64,000 nucleotides of DNA from positions 372,001-436,000 of the forward strand of contig JAIXMG010000024.1 of the NCBI GenBank assembly GCA_025201345.1. The letters are read 5' to 3'. Numbering within the stretch: position 1 is the first letter of the stretch; each line of letters begins with the position of its first letter. Source of the stretch: Thamnidium elegans (lineage: Eukaryota; Mucoromycota; Mucoromycetes; Mucorales; Mucoraceae). Below are positions 22,602-33,500 of this stretch, piece after piece. The translations under genes were made by a program, and so were the position numbers. Below the pieces are notes generated by a model, which saw only the letters and a program-made list of their open reading frames with translations, ran no database searches and was not told the DNA's origin.

Positions 22602-24485
22602 TTTTATGTGTGAAAGAAAAAGAGACAAGAGCTTAAAAGTGTGCATTATTTTAACTCTGGGGAATCCAGCGCAGACTAGGACTGCTTTTTTTTGAAGAGA
22701 AAGGAAAGTAATTGTGCTGCATACGAATGGCTTGCAGTTAAAACTCTTGAAGATAGATTGGCACTGGGAGGTATACGAATGCAAAAAAAGAAGTACCCCT
22801 CTTCATCTACAAATAAATATGGCCACCTATTCACTCTTTGTTTGAAAACAAGTGTTTTTGATGACAATTGCTGAAAAATCCAAATAATATAAGATAGATT
22901 TTAATTTACTGTTTAAGAACATAGTCTAGTGTTGAAAAAAGAATGGCGATAAAGTAATAAAATATAAACGTTGAACAATAATAAGTTTATCTTATGTGAT
23001 AGAGTTATAAAAAAAAATAAAAAACTGAGTCTCAAACGACTGAAACTCAAGTTAAACAAATCCCGAAAGATTTAAAGCTTTAAAGACTTTTGAAAGACCT
23101 TTAAACAAAACTTCCAAGACTTTTTAAACAAATCTTTCAAGACTTTTAGAAAAAGCTTGAAAGACTTGCGAATACTTTTTTTTTTTGAAAAAGTGTTGCT
23201 CTTTTTTATAGTTTTTCAAAAAATAAAAATAAAGAACATTAAATGCTTCTTTGACCTTTGCAAGTATCCCCATTCAATTCCTGATTCTAACCATGTGCGT
23301 AACATGATATTTTGCATTACTTTTGATTGTGTTGGTGTTACCATATATAAGGCGATATGTGTTACACGCGGTTAAAAATTAATTTCAGAGAAAGATATTA
23401 CAGAGAAAAAGTATTCTTTATTAAGCTCAAACAATCTCTAATTCCAATTCTTACCGCTATTTTATTTTAACATTCCATTCTTTAAACATATAAGACACTC
23501 ACATCAGTGATCTTAGACTATTATACTGTATATATTTATTTACAAATTGATTATCTAATCAGCATAAGTTATCCATCTTACACATTTGTTGTTAATATAA
23601 TAAATGGTATTGCATGAATCAAAATCTTCTTTTTCTTTTATTGATATTAATGTCCTTGAACCATTCATTTTAAGCAATAATGCGTATACAAATTGGATAA
23701 CGTACCTTTCTTGGACGTGGCTTTAATGATACAGAATGTTACTGGTTAATCATTAATATAACAACGTCTTCTTTTACTTTGCTAAATCTGATTTTTTATT
23801 TTTGGTATCTACTTTCAAATATCGTAAACCGTGATATGTTGTTTTAGTTATCGAAAGTCGTCGAGATATTGACTCGAATGATGATACTGCTTATAAATTA
23901 TATATATATAAAACTCTAAGATGCCGAAAATGGCTATATCTAACTGCGATAACTAAACAGTTTAACAAGTGCCAGTATGCGGAATCCGAACTATTAAACA
24001 GTAAAGATTCAAAAATAAATAAAAACAAAAATATACTAAAAAGTAATCAGTCGCAAAATAAGGAATATCGTTTTATTAAATAAAAAAGGTGTAGGTTTAT
24101 ATAGATTTTTTATAGCTGAATTAAAGTACAATTCTAGTAATGAGCTGTATCACAATAAATGCCAGTTTCCTTATATAATTACGAGCCGTGCTTATCTAAC
24201 CTAGTCTTCTGTCAAGATATGTAATTATGGTGAATCCTATAATCATTACTCAGACAACAGTTATTACTGGACGATGCCGGTAAGGCTTAGTTAAAATAAA
24301 TATAAATTAGTCATAAAGAGATAAAGACGTGTGAGATAATCATGTATGTGTAAATATATATGAAAATATATATTTGTATTTATGCTTGATTACATCAAAG
24401 ATATTTTATTCTTTTATACTATTTCTTTGATAAGTCGATTAAGCTCAGTACGTGTTGTATACTTAAGTTCTCTCCCCTTCTTCGT
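22602..24485. other. Intergenic: RGD2 upstream region
   Basis: About 1.9 kb without a supportable gene. It contains the GACTTT-type internal repeats listed separately and AT-rich filler. Confidence 0.45.
23025..23170. repeat. Degenerate AAAGACTTTT/AAACAAATC repeat patch
   Basis: Variants of CTTT(C/A)AAGACTTTT and AAACAAATC recur five to six times within about 145 bp (for example around 23080, 23110, 23130 and 23155). Units are imperfect and of irregular spacing, so this is a decayed tandem array or low-complexity expansion. Confidence 0.5.
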
Positions 24486-24891
24486 TTAAAAGCCTTGTTC
24501 TTTAATAAACTGCTTGATGCGTTCTTCGATATCATCACGAATAGTCAAGATAGAATTAGCATCACTAACTTTGGGATCAGGAATAAGCCAGTCGATAATT
24601 TGTACGTCGGGTACATAGGGGCAAGCCACATTGCAACCCATAGTAACAATGATAGACACAGCTTCAGCCAATTCCTTAGTTAACGTTCAAGGTTTTACGT
24701 TAGAAAGATCAATGCCTACAGCTGCCATAACTTCAGCGATATCGGGATGAACCTTGTCTGCTGGAACGGAACCAGCCGAGACACCAAACACCTTATCCGA
24801 AGTCTTATGATTGTTAAAAAAATGCAATAGTCATTTGAGACCTACCAGCATTATGAATGCATACAAACATTATTTTTTGTTGAGTATCCAT
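24486..24891 (-). pseudogene. arsC: Thioredoxin-type arsenate reductase (ArsC) pseudogene
   Basis: Minus-strand frames together cover a whole ArsC-like protein of about 135 aa. It starts MDTQQKIMFVCIHNAGRSQM with the LMW-phosphatase CX5R loop (C-I-H-N-A-G-R). It continues VFGVSAGSVPADKVHPDIAE and AVGIDLSNVKP. It ends VTMGCNVACPYVPD with the two further redox cysteines, then DWLIPDPK and IRDDIEERIKQFIKEQGF. Two lesions are visible: one extra T in a run of 7 (about 24816-24822), and an in-frame TGA after SNVKP (about 24689). The TGA could be a CGA-to-TGA transition. The first could be a sequencing error, the second less easily. VHNAGRSQM-type ArsC is a bacterial family that reduces arsenate with thioredoxin; fungi normally use the unrelated Acr2. 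Horizontal origin is inferred. Confidence 0.8.
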
Positions 24892-25242
24892 GGTTTTAAG
24901 AAGAAAGAGTAAAGGAGAAAAAGAATACATCCGCTGTAGATTTAAAACTTTCTATGAAGAATCTAATTCCTTTTTATTATATGGTTTTATAACGAGTGTA
25001 TCGTTTTTAATCAAAAAAATAAATCCACTTTTTTTTTTTTTTTTATTAAATGTATGTGTATACTATTTTCAGTTCTCAAAGAGATAATGTCTTTGATTAA
25101 CAGGAACAGTCGCGAAAAGGTAAATAGTATATAACTGACTATTAGCATATTATGCAAAAACGATATATCCACTGTCAAGTTTTCCTTTTTTTTATCTACA
25201 AACTAAATCTGATATATTCTTTTTACCCTCTCCTTCAATACT

Positions 25243-25278
<36 letters not shown>

Positions 25279-25786
25279 AGGTTATGATACCAAAGAAACT
25301 CTGTACTTTATAACAATATCATATGGAATCACTACATTTGTGAGGACCAAAAAGTATTGTCTTAAAACGGAAACTTAAACTGAATGAGCACTTTGTTTCA
25401 CTATTACATATGTATACAAACGTGTCGCTTGTAGCACGATATGATCAACAACTTAATCCGTCTACTTTTATTACCCAAAGCAAAAACAACTAACTTACGT
25501 ATCTTGTCTTTCGATGTGACTATCCTTGCCCACCATCTTCCAAGTACCTTCCTTTCATTTTACTCATAATACGAATATTATGGTATCCTTTACTCTCGAC
25601 AACTATTCACAGTACCATCAAGTATCAAATATCTTTTTATTCCATCATCATCTTATTTAGCAGCCTTCTCTTTTTTTCTTTTCTGCGACAACGAGATCAT
25701 GTCAAGTGAAGCCAATACATATATTTCAAAGTGAATTTATTACTTGTCTACATTTTCTTTATTTGGCTGTACATATCCATCTTTGA

Positions 25787-25847
<61 letters not shown>

Positions 25848-26657
25848 CACCGAGATGTCTATTGTAAACCTGTTGCGAAAACTAAATTAGTATACATTAT
25901 ATAACTGTCAGTAACATGTATACCATCATCGCGTACGTTTCCTCTCTGCTTTTGGGGGGGGGGTTTCTTGGACGTAGGTTTTAATAAGATGGCTTTCAGA
26001 ACGTCTACGTTTAGAACAGCTTCTGCCCATAATGTCAAATGTCAATGATTATGATGCGTTATTGAAACGGAAATGCTGTTAGACATTGCTGTTGCCTGGT
26101 GTTGTTGTAATTGCAATATTAGATTATGCCTTTTGTTCATGAATTCAAGCGAGAGAGAGAGAAAAAAAAAAGAAAAAAAAAAAGAAAAAAGAAAGCTTCA
26201 AGTAATTTTTATGCGTGAACTAATTCTTTGTTTTCTGTTCAATCTCAGACGATTCGAGCCAACTTTGAATTGTTTACAATAATGTGCTTTGAAAAAAAAA
26301 ATCTATTAGTACATATACGATTAATGAGTAGTAGGTTATATTTATATATACCCTCAAGCAATAGTGTTTTATTACAGTGTTAATGAATACACTATTAGAC
26401 TGAGTAAATCGTGTGTTTTTTATCGCCTATTTAATTAACAAGTACTTTTCAAATCAGCCCTATAGGGCCGATTCGGCCCTATAGGGCCGGTCATGTTTCT
26501 AACAATAAATTATGGAGAATGGGGTTTTTATCTATCAAAATATAATATATATATTCAATAAACCTTCAAAAATATTACCGAACCTTTTTTTCAAATTTTT
26601 TTATCCTTGAATTCTTGTTTAATTTACCATTACAATTGAGACATCACAAAAATTAAA
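24892..26657. other. Intergenic with very long T and A runs
   Basis: No gene is supported. Contains an A run of about 34 (25242-25275), a T run of 58 (25790-25847), a G run of 10 (25954-25963) and a homopurine GA/A patch at about 26148-26196. Confidence 0.5.
26457..26490. repeat. Duplicated CCCTATAGGG palindrome
   Basis: GCCCTATAGGGCCG occurs at 26457-26470 and again at 26476-26489, separated by ATTCG. Each copy is a perfect palindrome (12 bp, and 16 bp with flanks in the second). It is a GC-rich island in AT-rich DNA, 168 bp upstream of the piggyBac frame. It may be a transposase or regulatory binding site. Confidence 0.7.
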
Positions 26658-27655
26658 ATGCCAAAAATTAATTCCATGATCTCAGTTGATGCACGCATCT
26701 CTGTATCCAAACAGTTTTTAACGCGTACCGAAGTCCCTGGACTTTTAAAAGACAAGTACGACTTCTCTACTCCTGGACTTCGTCTTCATGGAGTCATCAT
26801 TGGTTCCATTACCGGTACCAATGGAGATGTAATGTGGCAGATTGTATTTGATGACGTTCCTGACAGAAACTTCTCTTTCCCGGGAACTACTATTAAATAC
26901 GAAGGTCCTAGAAGATCTACTAGATCAGCTACCGTTTATGAACATATTAATTTGGATTATCCAATCGAAAAAGATAGTGACAGTAGTGATAATGGTAATG
27001 AAGAAGAAGAAATTATTGATATTGCAACTTCAGCTGTAAGTAATGACTGGAGAATGGATCATGTAACGATTAACGCTCGTAACATCAGTCAATCATACAG
27101 GTCTCTAACTTCGAAGTTCAACCTTTCGAATAAATTAACTGCTTCGCTTGCTGATTTTTTCCTGTTCTTCTTGCCGATGGATCATATCCGCAACGTTGTT
27201 ATTCCCAACACTAACGCTCATGCATCCACTGTGATACATAATTGGATTGATATCACGTTTACGGAGTATATGACATGGATGGCTCTTCTTATGACTATGA
27301 CTGTAATGGTATATGCTGATAAGAAAGCCTACTGGCACATGGGTCCTAGTCTCTTCTTTCCTAATATCAACTTTTCTGATTACATGGGGTATAAAAGATT
27401 CTTTATGATTCTCCAATTCCATGTCTCTGAATTGTATGATGCGGCTAGAAGTAATGCAGATCCCCTTTACCAGATCCGTGGGTTCTTAGCAGCCTTCAAC
27501 GGGACATTATAAAAATGACTGGAACCAGGTAGGTGTCTCTGTGTAGATGAGAGTATGAACCAGTGGCTCGGTAGTGGCATGCTTAGTGTCAAAAAAGCGC
27601 CCAGGAAACACCTAAGCCAAAAAATTTACTCTGTCCGCTGAGATTCAGCAAGCAG
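26658..27655 (+). pseudogene. piggyBac-type transposase (DDE_Tnp_1_7), truncated and frameshifted
   Basis: The open frame (26658-27512, 284 aa) begins with a chromatin-reader-like or unknown N-terminal part (GLRLHGVIIGSI, DVMWQIVFDDVP, IKYEGPRRSTRS). It then enters the piggyBac transposase fold: FFLFFLPMDHIRNVVIPNTN, WIDITFTEYMTWMALLMTM, YWHMGPSLFFPNINFSDYMG, RFFMILQFHVSELYDA and PLYQIRGFLAAFN. At about 27500 the frame shifts to HYKNDWNQVGVS and shifts again to CVDESMNQWLGSGM, which carries the first catalytic Asp, and LSVKKAPRK. After about 27650 the homology ends, so the second and third catalytic acidic residues are absent. The first part is free of stops, so decay is recent or the N-terminal part is retained. 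Confidence 0.75.
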
Positions 27656-27715
27656 TTAACGAATCCATTTCTGAGCGAATTTTTGGATGGATGAGGCGAA
27701 GTCGTTTTTTTTTAG

Positions 27716-27775
27716 CGGAACCATTTTCCTTTTAACGGAACCATTTTCATTTTAACGGAACCATTTTCACTTTAA
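27716..27775 (+). repeat. Three 20-bp tandem repeats
   Basis: Unit CGGAACCATTTTCnnTTTAA occurs at 27716-27735, 27736-27755 and 27756-27775; only the two bases after TTTTC vary (CT, AT, AC). It lies just beyond the piggyBac relic and is followed by an (AT)n run. Confidence 0.85.
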
Positions 27776-27820
27776 CATATATATATATATATTTAGGGAA
27801 CGAATTATACTGACACAGCG

Positions 27821-27851
<31 letters not shown>

Positions 27852-29626
27852 GATAGAAGGGTCATATATATTATAGTTTAATTATTGTTTTATTAAAAAA
27901 ATTTAAATAAATATATACATTTATAATAAGGATGCTAATGGTGTAGTAAATACAATTATATGAACTGTTACATGAGAGACCCCTGTGCTTGAACGTGGTA
28001 GAGAATATAAATACAGGTAATAGAATATACAGCGGTTTAAACGATCTAAATGAGTACTTACATATGCAGCTCCGTAAACTAAAGTATTGGACTATGGCTT
28101 TTTTTTTAAAAAAAAAAAAGAAGGATAAAGCCAGTAAACCGGAAGTTTTATTTATTTATTATTGCTCATTCCAAATAAGAACTTACATTAGAGATGGGTA
28201 CAACGTGAGTATAGGATACGTAACTTAGTTTAAATAAAATTAGAAGGTGAATATGGAGAAAGAAAAAGTATGTTACCGATTGCCTAGAGGAAACAGTTCA
28301 TGTTTGTCTATTTAAAAAAAAAATTAGAATAGTGTACACAAGAATAATAAGCTTAACCGTTAATATATGGTATTATACATACAAAGAGAGATTAAAAAAA
28401 GATTTATTATTATTAAAAAAAGAAGTGGAAGAAAGAAGTAAAGAAATAGAAAAAAAAAGTGAGCAAAAAAGAGAAAGAAAAAGAAAAAACGAAAAAAAAA
28501 GAATTTATACATAAAAAAACTAAAATAAATAAATAAAAGCATTCAAAAGCAACCACTTCAGCATTTTTCTATACTAAAAGCCTTGATTCCTCGACTAATG
28601 TATTGACCAAAATTGGCATCAACATCTTTGGGTTAACTTTGGTGGCGTTACTTTTCTTTTTATTTAGTCTTTAACATCTTGTTTATTATAAAGAAAAAAA
28701 AAAGACGTTACCACCTTCCACTTATTGCACTGATCGATAATATAAAAAAAACAGCAAGAGGTAGAAGACAGAGTGATAGTTAACAGAGGTCAAAATCACG
28801 GTAAATATATATTTACCAACTGTTGAAGTGTAAATGGATTTTTTTTTAAAATAATAAATTTACTACAAAAATAAAACAAAATGATCTACTGCTAGTATAC
28901 AGCTCGTATGAAAACGACTTGACCCAATACAATATAAAAAACTCGACGAGATATATAACTTTAAATGTTCATGACAATAGAAAATCAGGTTTTTTTTTAT
29001 TCACTAGACTTATATGAACCCTGTTATATCTACGTATTATATTTCAATAATACTAATTTATATATACTTATACAAGTCATATCCTCATATGTCACTTACA
29101 TAAGCTATACACAAATCACAGTATTTATTTACAAATTAATCTCAGATATATTCTATTGTTCTATCGCTTTGATCATAAAACTAGAAGACTGCTTAAACTC
29201 TTGACAAACAGAAGATAACTGGTTTACATAAATAATTGTCACATTATTTATAATCAACAAGCCTCTATCTTACGTCTTTTGTTAAAGAAGCCAATTAGAA
29301 ACATAATACGCATCGCTGCTATTGTAATTGACCTTCTAAAGAATCTATTTATCTTTCCAAATTGCTCATTCATTGATGTCTCGTTGAAACTGTCCAAGTT
29401 TCACATTAATGATAAGCGCTTATTCAACCCATAATATGTATATAAGGCACACACTTTTTCATTAATAAAAAGAACAATCTATTCTTAGTCTGATAATTAT
29501 CTAGTTATTTTACTTTTTTATTTTATTTTTTGATATAACTTTTATTTTATAACCGTTAATATCACAAACCTTTTTTTTTTTTTCTTGAACCGATTTACTT
29601 CCCTTGAGCGGATTTATTTTATCCAT
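27776..29626. other. Intergenic, AT-rich
   Basis: No supported gene. A homopurine stretch of about 95 nt (28408-28502, A/G-rich) can be read as a Lys/Glu-rich peptide on one strand, but this is a composition artefact. Confidence 0.45.
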
Positions 29627-29689
29627 GAGTATCCACTGTTTTCGAACGAGTATCCATTGTTTTCGAACGAGTATCCACTGTTTTTGAAC
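29627..29689 (+). repeat. Three 21-bp tandem repeats
   Basis: Unit GAGTATCCACTGTTTTCGAAC is repeated at 29627-29647, 29648-29668 and 29669-29689, with one substitution each in copies 2 and 3. A related inverted string (GGATACTCGCTCAAAAACAG) occurs at about 29812-29831, so the patch may belong to a foldback element. Confidence 0.8.
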
Positions 29690-29986
29690 GAGATCGTTAT
29701 TTTGAGCGAGTATTTGCTCTGTTAGCGAATAAATAAAAAAAAAAAGACTGGGATTTCAAAAAAAAAAATCGCTTTATCCATCGTAAACGGAGTAAATATA
29801 TAAAAACACAGCGGATACTCGCTCAAAAACAGTAAATGGACGCTGGTAGATAAACAGCTACCAAAAATTCAACGACTGTTCGTTGTGGAACGAGTGTTCG
29901 CCCAAAAAAAAAAAAGCGAACAAAAATAGCTTAGGTGAAACCTCACCCTATCGGCCAGGAGTTCAAAGCTCTTGCCGATAATCATA

Positions 29987-30230
29987 CCTACATAATTTGT
30001 GATTGTTATTTCCACCATAACAACGCTTATTATATGTAAACGTAATAAATAATAATAAAAATAAACCAACATTAACTATTACCTCACATTTTATAAATGG
30101 CAACATTTTTGAAAACGTTTTATTATGTGTACCTTTTTTGAAAAGGTTTTATTATATGTACCTTTTTTTTTTTTACTTACATAATTTGTGGTCATTATTT
30201 TCACCATAATAATGCTTATTACATGCATGT
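29987..30230 (+). repeat. Diverged direct repeat of about 48 bp
   Basis: TACATAATTTGTG followed by ATT-rich DNA, CACCATAA, and GCTTATTA occurs at about 29988-30037 and again at about 30178-30227, with a handful of substitutions. Between them lie two copies of a shorter TTTTATTAT(G/A)TGTACCTTTTTTG-type unit. This is the flank into which the first retrotransposon inserted. Confidence 0.6.
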
Positions 30231-30364
30231 GTTTCTTAATTCAACACTGGGATCTTGACCATTTGCCATTAATGATCTTTTTTTTTTTTTTGTAACCACC
30301 ACCATAGTAACTAATAATAAAAATGTACAGACATTATCTTTTGTTGAAAGGAGATTATTACCAT

Positions 30365-30505
30365 TGTCACAGCTAAAATAGAATAAGCTGTGTACTACTT
30401 CAATTTAGATATAAATTACTTTAAAATATAAACTCAATAAAAGGTCATCTTTTTACCACTATATATTTACAACTAAAAGTATTGTCTATTAAAATAACTC
30501 TGACA
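30365..30505 (+). repeat. 5' LTR of retrotransposon 1
   Basis: 141 bp, unusually short for a gypsy LTR, with TG...CA ends. It contains TATAAACTCAATAAA, which may serve as core promoter and polyadenylation signals. Confidence 0.9.
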
Positions 30506-30507
30506 AT

Positions 30508-30519
30508 TGGTAGCACCAG
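30508..30519 (+). other. Primer-binding site of retrotransposon 1
   Basis: TGGTAGCACCAG lies 2 nt after the LTR. It is complementary to a tRNA 3' end of the form ...GGTGCTACCA, compatible with initiator tRNA-Met. The same 12-mer is used by the second element. Confidence 0.8.
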
Positions 30520-30552
30520 TAGTTAAAAACACAAATTAACTAAGTATCGTGA

Positions 30553-33500
30553 ATGTCATCAGACGACTGTATTCAGAAAGAAATACTGGATCATCCGACA
30601 CACATCATTCAAGAAATAATTAAATCAGCAAAAAGAAAGTTAAAACCAGAAGAGCAAAAGGAATTAGTGGAATTTATAACATCCAGAGGAATTTTAATAG
30701 ATACACCAAAAACATACATAAATTATACAAAATCAGAAAAAGTAACAATATATCAAGGATCAAGAACATTAATAGATCAATTCAAAGTATATAAAAATAA
30801 AAATAAAAACACTGTAATAGAAGAAGATATTGAAATGAATACAGAAAATAATTCAACAACAACAAGTAATAAAACTTTCTCTGAAGAAGAAGTTTTACGT
30901 TTAATTTCTGCAGCTATACAACAACAGCAGCAACAACCACAACAACATCAACAACAATTCAGTAATCAAGTACGAATTCCTACCCCCCCTACATATGATG
31001 GTAGTAGAGATATTACAAAAATAAATAATTGGTACACTTCGGTGGAACATTATTTAAGTTTTTATAATTTTGAAAGAGCGCGTTGGGTATCCTATGCGAT
31101 ATCATTATTAACAGATCATGCTCGATTATGGTACTACCGTATGGCGCAACGATCTTCTCACGATTTATCCGACTGGGAAGTATTTAAAATTAGTATGGAT
31201 ATGGAATTCAAACCAAAGTATACATTACAATCAACAAGAGATAGATTATTTGAGTTAAAACAAACTTCATCTGTACAACATTACATTAAAGAATTTCAAG
31301 ATGTATTACTCGAATTAGATATCACAGAAGATGAAGCTATGGATAAGTTTGCAAGAGGATTGAAAGATCGTGCTAGGGCACATATATTACTAAAAGACCC
31401 CATTGATTTAGAAAGTATGTTTCATTGTGCACGAACGTTTGAGTCTGCCACACAATATGGTAAATCAACAAATAGTTTTAACCCAACAACATCAGCTATC
31501 GATGATCCCATGGATTTATCGGTTATTGAAATTAAAAAACAAAATCAACTACTTCTAAATTTATTAAAGCAACAACAAGGTTCTAACAACAATAGTTCTG
31601 GACAAAGAAGTAATAATAACTGTTTTTATTGCGATAAGATTGGACATAAAAAGGCTGAATGTAGAAATAAAAAATGGGATGAGGATAGAGGTATTTTTCA
31701 ATCTAAACGAAATAATCGTAGTGACTATCGTACACAAAAACCTCGCAATAATTATAATAGTAATACTACTAATAATTACAGCACTAATAATAATAATAAC
31801 TACCGAAAACCTAACAATTTTCGTCAGCAGATCAACGCATTATTAGATAGTTATGATCCATTAAGCAATAACACAAATAGTTATCAAACTAATACTAACA
31901 ATGATAACGATAATAAAAACCTAATTGATCTATCATCTTGTGATAATCAAGACTACTACTCTTATCCTATATTGTCACCTAACATTGCGCCGGAAACACA
32001 TACTTTGTCATCTGCTGAAAAGTCATTTTTAAACAATGTTGATAATTCATCCAATGCGTTACCTTTATACAAAACTATGGTGGGTGGATCTAATTTCAAA
32101 ATATTAATCGACAGTGGTGCCAGTACAAATTATGTACATCCTAAATTACTTTCGCACGCTTTGACAGAAAGGGAAGTTGTCAATCAGGCAGTAGAAACTG
32201 CAGATGGTAACAAGACGAACATAAACAAAAAAATTACTTTTAGATTATTTTTAGGAAATAACCATGAACACCAAGAAGTAATCACTGCATATGTTTTTGA
32301 ATCAAAATTTGATATTATCCTCGGTCGTAACTGGTTGAAAGAAACTAAGCCTAAACCTGACTGGTTTGATGACACATGGGAAGTTACTGATAAAAATACA
32401 ACTATTGTCACCAAAATATATCCTGTATCACCACCAAAAGCATTACATAATATTAATACAATTAATCCACAATTAAAAACAAAGGAGACAACTAATATTG
32501 ATTATCTAGCATCAGCTACGCAAGTAGCTAGATGGCTTAAAAAAGACCAAATAACTGAATGTTTTGTAGTAAATTTTATAGATGAAAGTACAGGTAACCA
32601 CGCAACAATTACACCAATATCACCTATTGATATGAAAGACATTCAACTTGATAAAGAATGGAAAGAAGAATTTGCAAAATTATTTCCTTATGCATTCAAA
32701 GGCGAAATAACTGAATTACCACCGAATAGACATACCAGAGATATAATTGTAACTGACCCTAAAGACGCTCCTCCTATTTTTCACCAACCGTATCGAATGA
32801 GTCCTCTAGAATTAGCGGAACTCAAAAAGCAATTAATGGATTTAGAAGAAAAAGGGTTGATAGTACCAACTGCATCACCTTATGGGTTCCCTATTTTATT
32901 TGTTCGAAAAGCAGGATCAAATAACGCTGATGGAACACCAAAATTAAGAATGTGTTGTGATTTTCGCAGTATTAACAAAATTACCATTGCTCAAAGAATA
33001 CCAATACCAAGAATAGATGAGTGTCTGGATCAATTGCATAACAGTACTTGTTTCTCACAAATTGATTTAATTGGAGCTTTTAATCAAGTTCGTTTATCTG
33101 AATCAGATTCAATGAAAGCAACAATATCGCATCGTTTCGGTCAGCATAGATTTTTAGTTGCCCCTTTTGGATTAAAGAATTCTGGTCCATATTTTCAAGA
33201 TGTCATCAACAAAGTTCTGAAGTCATTCGTAGATAAATTTGTAATAATATATGTTGATGATTTATTAGTATATTCAAAAAATGAAAGTGAACACAAAGAG
33301 CATGTAAAACAGGTTTTACAAAAACTTGATGAAGCTAAATTTGTTATAAATATAAAGAAATCACATTTCAATATGAAAGAACTGACATTTTTAGGTTATC
33401 ATATATCAAAAAATGGTATCTCTCCTTCGCAACAAAAAACAGAAGCTATTAGTTTATGGCCTATTCCCACTAATGTTCAACAAGTACGTCAATTCCTTGG

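Noticed and set aside
22602..22784. Upstream in-frame extension of the RGD2-like protein
   Set aside because: Cys/Phe/Leu-rich, no F-BAR character; the ATG at 22601 fits the domain start.
28332..28514. Lys/Glu-rich 60-aa frame
   Set aside because: A product of a homopurine tract; the opposite strand gives an equally meaningless Phe/Leu-rich frame.
28560..28665. Short minus-strand peptide (PKDVDANFGQYISRGIKAF) faintly like the C-terminus of a catalase
   Set aside because: Only about 20 residues, no supporting upstream coding sequence and stops on both sides.
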